Assembly (NCBI GenBank): GCA_038244535.1
Contig: JBBRTJ010000134.1
Span: 1 to 6,986, forward strand
Direction: 5' to 3'
Length of the DNA: 6,986 nt
Source of the DNA: JBBRTJ01 sp038244535
Lineage (GTDB): Bacteria; Actinomycetota; Acidimicrobiia; Acidimicrobiales; Ilumatobacteraceae
In this document: positions 6,155-6,986 of the stretch, one piece after another
Numbering within the stretch: position 1 is the first letter of the stretch
How the letters are laid out: every line of letters starts with the position of its first letter
The notes under the pieces: model-generated
Seen by the model: only the letters and a program-made list of their open reading frames with translations
Told to the model about the DNA's origin: nothing
Databases searched by the model: none
Translations under genes and position numbers: made by a program

Positions 6155-6601
6155 ATGGGGGGGCACGATGCGGCGATGGACGAGCCCGTGGTGCCACCCG
6201 TCGTGTCGGCCGAGCAGGACGACTACCTGCGCACGCACATCTGGGCACTGCTGTGCACCACCCGGGTGGACGGCTCACCGCAGAGCTCGATGGTCGCCTA
6301 CCACTGGGATGGCACCGACCTGATCGTCTCCACCCGCAACGCCGCCGCGAAGGTGGCCAACCTGCGTCGGCTCGGACGAGCGCTCGCCGCGGTGGCCGAT
6401 GACCGCCGGTTCCTGTCGGTCTCCGGCCCGGTGACCATCATCGACCAGGGACCCGAGCTGCACCAACTGACGGCCCGCCTTCATGCGTCGCTCGGCCCAT
6501 CGGATCAGGCTTCGCTGCAACACGACATCGACGCCGGCCTCGAGGCGGTGGGCCGGGTTGTCATCGTGCTGGTCCCCGACAAGGTCCTCGGGCGCATCTG
6601 A
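6155..6601 (+). CDS. Split beta-barrel PPOX / F420-type family protein
   Basis: The 148-residue protein resembles the pyridoxamine-5'-phosphate-oxidase-like split-barrel family that in actinobacteria often binds F420 or flavin. The core is WALLCTTRVDGSPQSSMVAYHWDGTDLIVSTRNAAAKVANLRR (30-72), with the expected pattern of a DGxPQ turn, a xWDG strand and a K-x-x-NLRR cofactor-phosphate segment, followed by FLSVSGPVTIID (86-97). Substrate and cofactor are not determinable here. ATG 6155 is the longest start. ATG 6176 (residue 8), with a G-run 12 nt upstream, is a reasonable alternative because nothing conserved precedes it. The gene lies between smpB and ssrA, 32 nt after the former, and may be co-transcribed with smpB without a functional tie. 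Confidence 0.8.
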   Translation: MGGHDAAMDEPVVPPVVSAEQDDYLRTHIWALLCTTRVDGSPQSSMVAYHWDGTDLIVSTRNAAAKVANLRRLGRALAAVADDRRFLSVSGPVTIIDQGPELHQLTARLHASLGPSDQASLQHDIDAGLEAVGRVVIVLVPDKVLGRI

Positions 6602-6605
6602 CCCG

Positions 6606-6633
6606 TTGATGCCAGAGGGCGGGCCAGTAGAGT
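6606..6633 (+). promoter_or_regulatory. Likely ssrA promoter
   Basis: TTGATG (6606-6611) and TAGAGT (6628-6633) are separated by 16 bp, close to the vegetative TTGACA/TATAAT pattern. The predicted start near 6640 would leave about 15 nt of precursor before the mature tmRNA 5' end at 6655, fitting removal by RNase P. The -35 box begins 5 nt after the upstream stop codon, so ssrA can be expressed independently of smpB. Confidence 0.6.
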
Positions 6634-6654
6634 CCGGGGTGCAACACGAACCAA

Positions 6655-6986
6655 GGGGCTGATCGGTTTCGACATCAGGTCTGTGGGACGTACGTGCGAC
6701 CCGAGTTGCTCAGACTCGCTAAACGGGGCACCAACAAGAACCGCCAACGAGCAGTTCGCTCTCGCCGCCTGATCTAGTCAGGTGACCGAGAGACATCGTG
6801 AGCCGCAAGGCCGCACGGGGCCGATCCACCGCAGCCCGGCAACAGAAGCGGGGGATGACAGCGGCAAAGACTGCTGACGGTGGGAAAGACCACTGGCCCC
6901 GGGGGAAGACCCGGCGGTGACGCTCTCGTAGCGTCAATGGACTCGCCCGTGGACCGCCGTCAGGCCCAACGTCGAGAATGGTCGTA
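6655..6986 (+). ncRNA. ssrA: tmRNA (5' part, 3' end beyond the window)
   Basis: tmRNA rescues stalled ribosomes with SmpB, adding a degradation tag. The 5' end GGGGCTGATCGGTTTCGAC (6655-6673) is the conserved tRNA-like acceptor/D-arm start. A first pseudoknot stem CGAGT/ACTCG (6702-6706/6714-6718) precedes CTAAAC, the usual context before the resume codon, with A at -4. The tag frame then runs 6725-6769 and stops at TGA 6770-6772. Its reading is GAPTRTANEQFALAA, with the diagnostic ALAA end. Helix 5 is visible as CTCTCG (6759-6764) pairing with CGAGAG (6787-6792) and CCTGA (6768-6772) with TCAGG (6778-6782), so the stop codon sits in the stem as expected. Later hairpins, such as GACGCT/AGCGTC near 6920, fit the downstream pseudoknots. 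The T-arm and 3' acceptor strand lie past 6986. Confidence 0.96.

Overview
This is a GC-rich window with the gene content of an actinobacterial chromosome. The order mec, cysM, murI, rph, rdgB matches the conserved mec/cysM-murI-rphA-rdgB neighbourhood of Mycobacterium tuberculosis. Two probable flavin/F420-type oxidoreductases fit the same phylum. Assignment below phylum (for example Acidimicrobiia) would be a guess. Nearly all of the window is ordinary core chromosome. I see no insertion sequence, phage gene, CRISPR array or tRNA.

Layout. The left two thirds is read on the minus strand, so transcription runs from high to low coordinates. It starts with an LLM-class oxidoreductase (5557-4667), followed by mec (JAMM protease, 4637-4230), cysM (4132-3182), murI (3172-2336), rph (2236-1490) and rdgB (1493-870). 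Spacings of 29, 97, 9, 99 and -4 nt suggest one or two operons, possibly with internal start points in the 97- and 99-nt gaps. After a 174-nt gap holding two tandem hairpins and a candidate promoter comes the N-terminal part of an ornithine/lysine-type PLP decarboxylase (695 to the window edge). The right third is on the plus strand: smpB (5646-6122), a split-barrel PPOX/F420-type protein (6155-6601), and the 5' 332 nt of ssrA (tmRNA, from 6655), which runs off the right edge.

How the genes work together. SmpB and tmRNA are the two partners of trans-translation ribosome rescue and lie about 0.5 kb apart on the same strand. Mec and CysM belong to the O-phosphoserine/sulfur-carrier route to cysteine. 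MurI makes D-glutamate for peptidoglycan. Rph trims tRNA 3' ends. RdgB removes inosine and xanthosine triphosphates.

The points most worth a second look are four. The sulfur carrier cysO is missing between mec and cysM. The normally invariant C-terminal tail motif of SmpB is altered beside a readable tmRNA tag. A 14-bp perfect inverted repeat with an overlapping 12-bp palindrome lies between murI and rph. Tandem hairpins lie upstream of the decarboxylase. No clearly new multi-gene system is visible.
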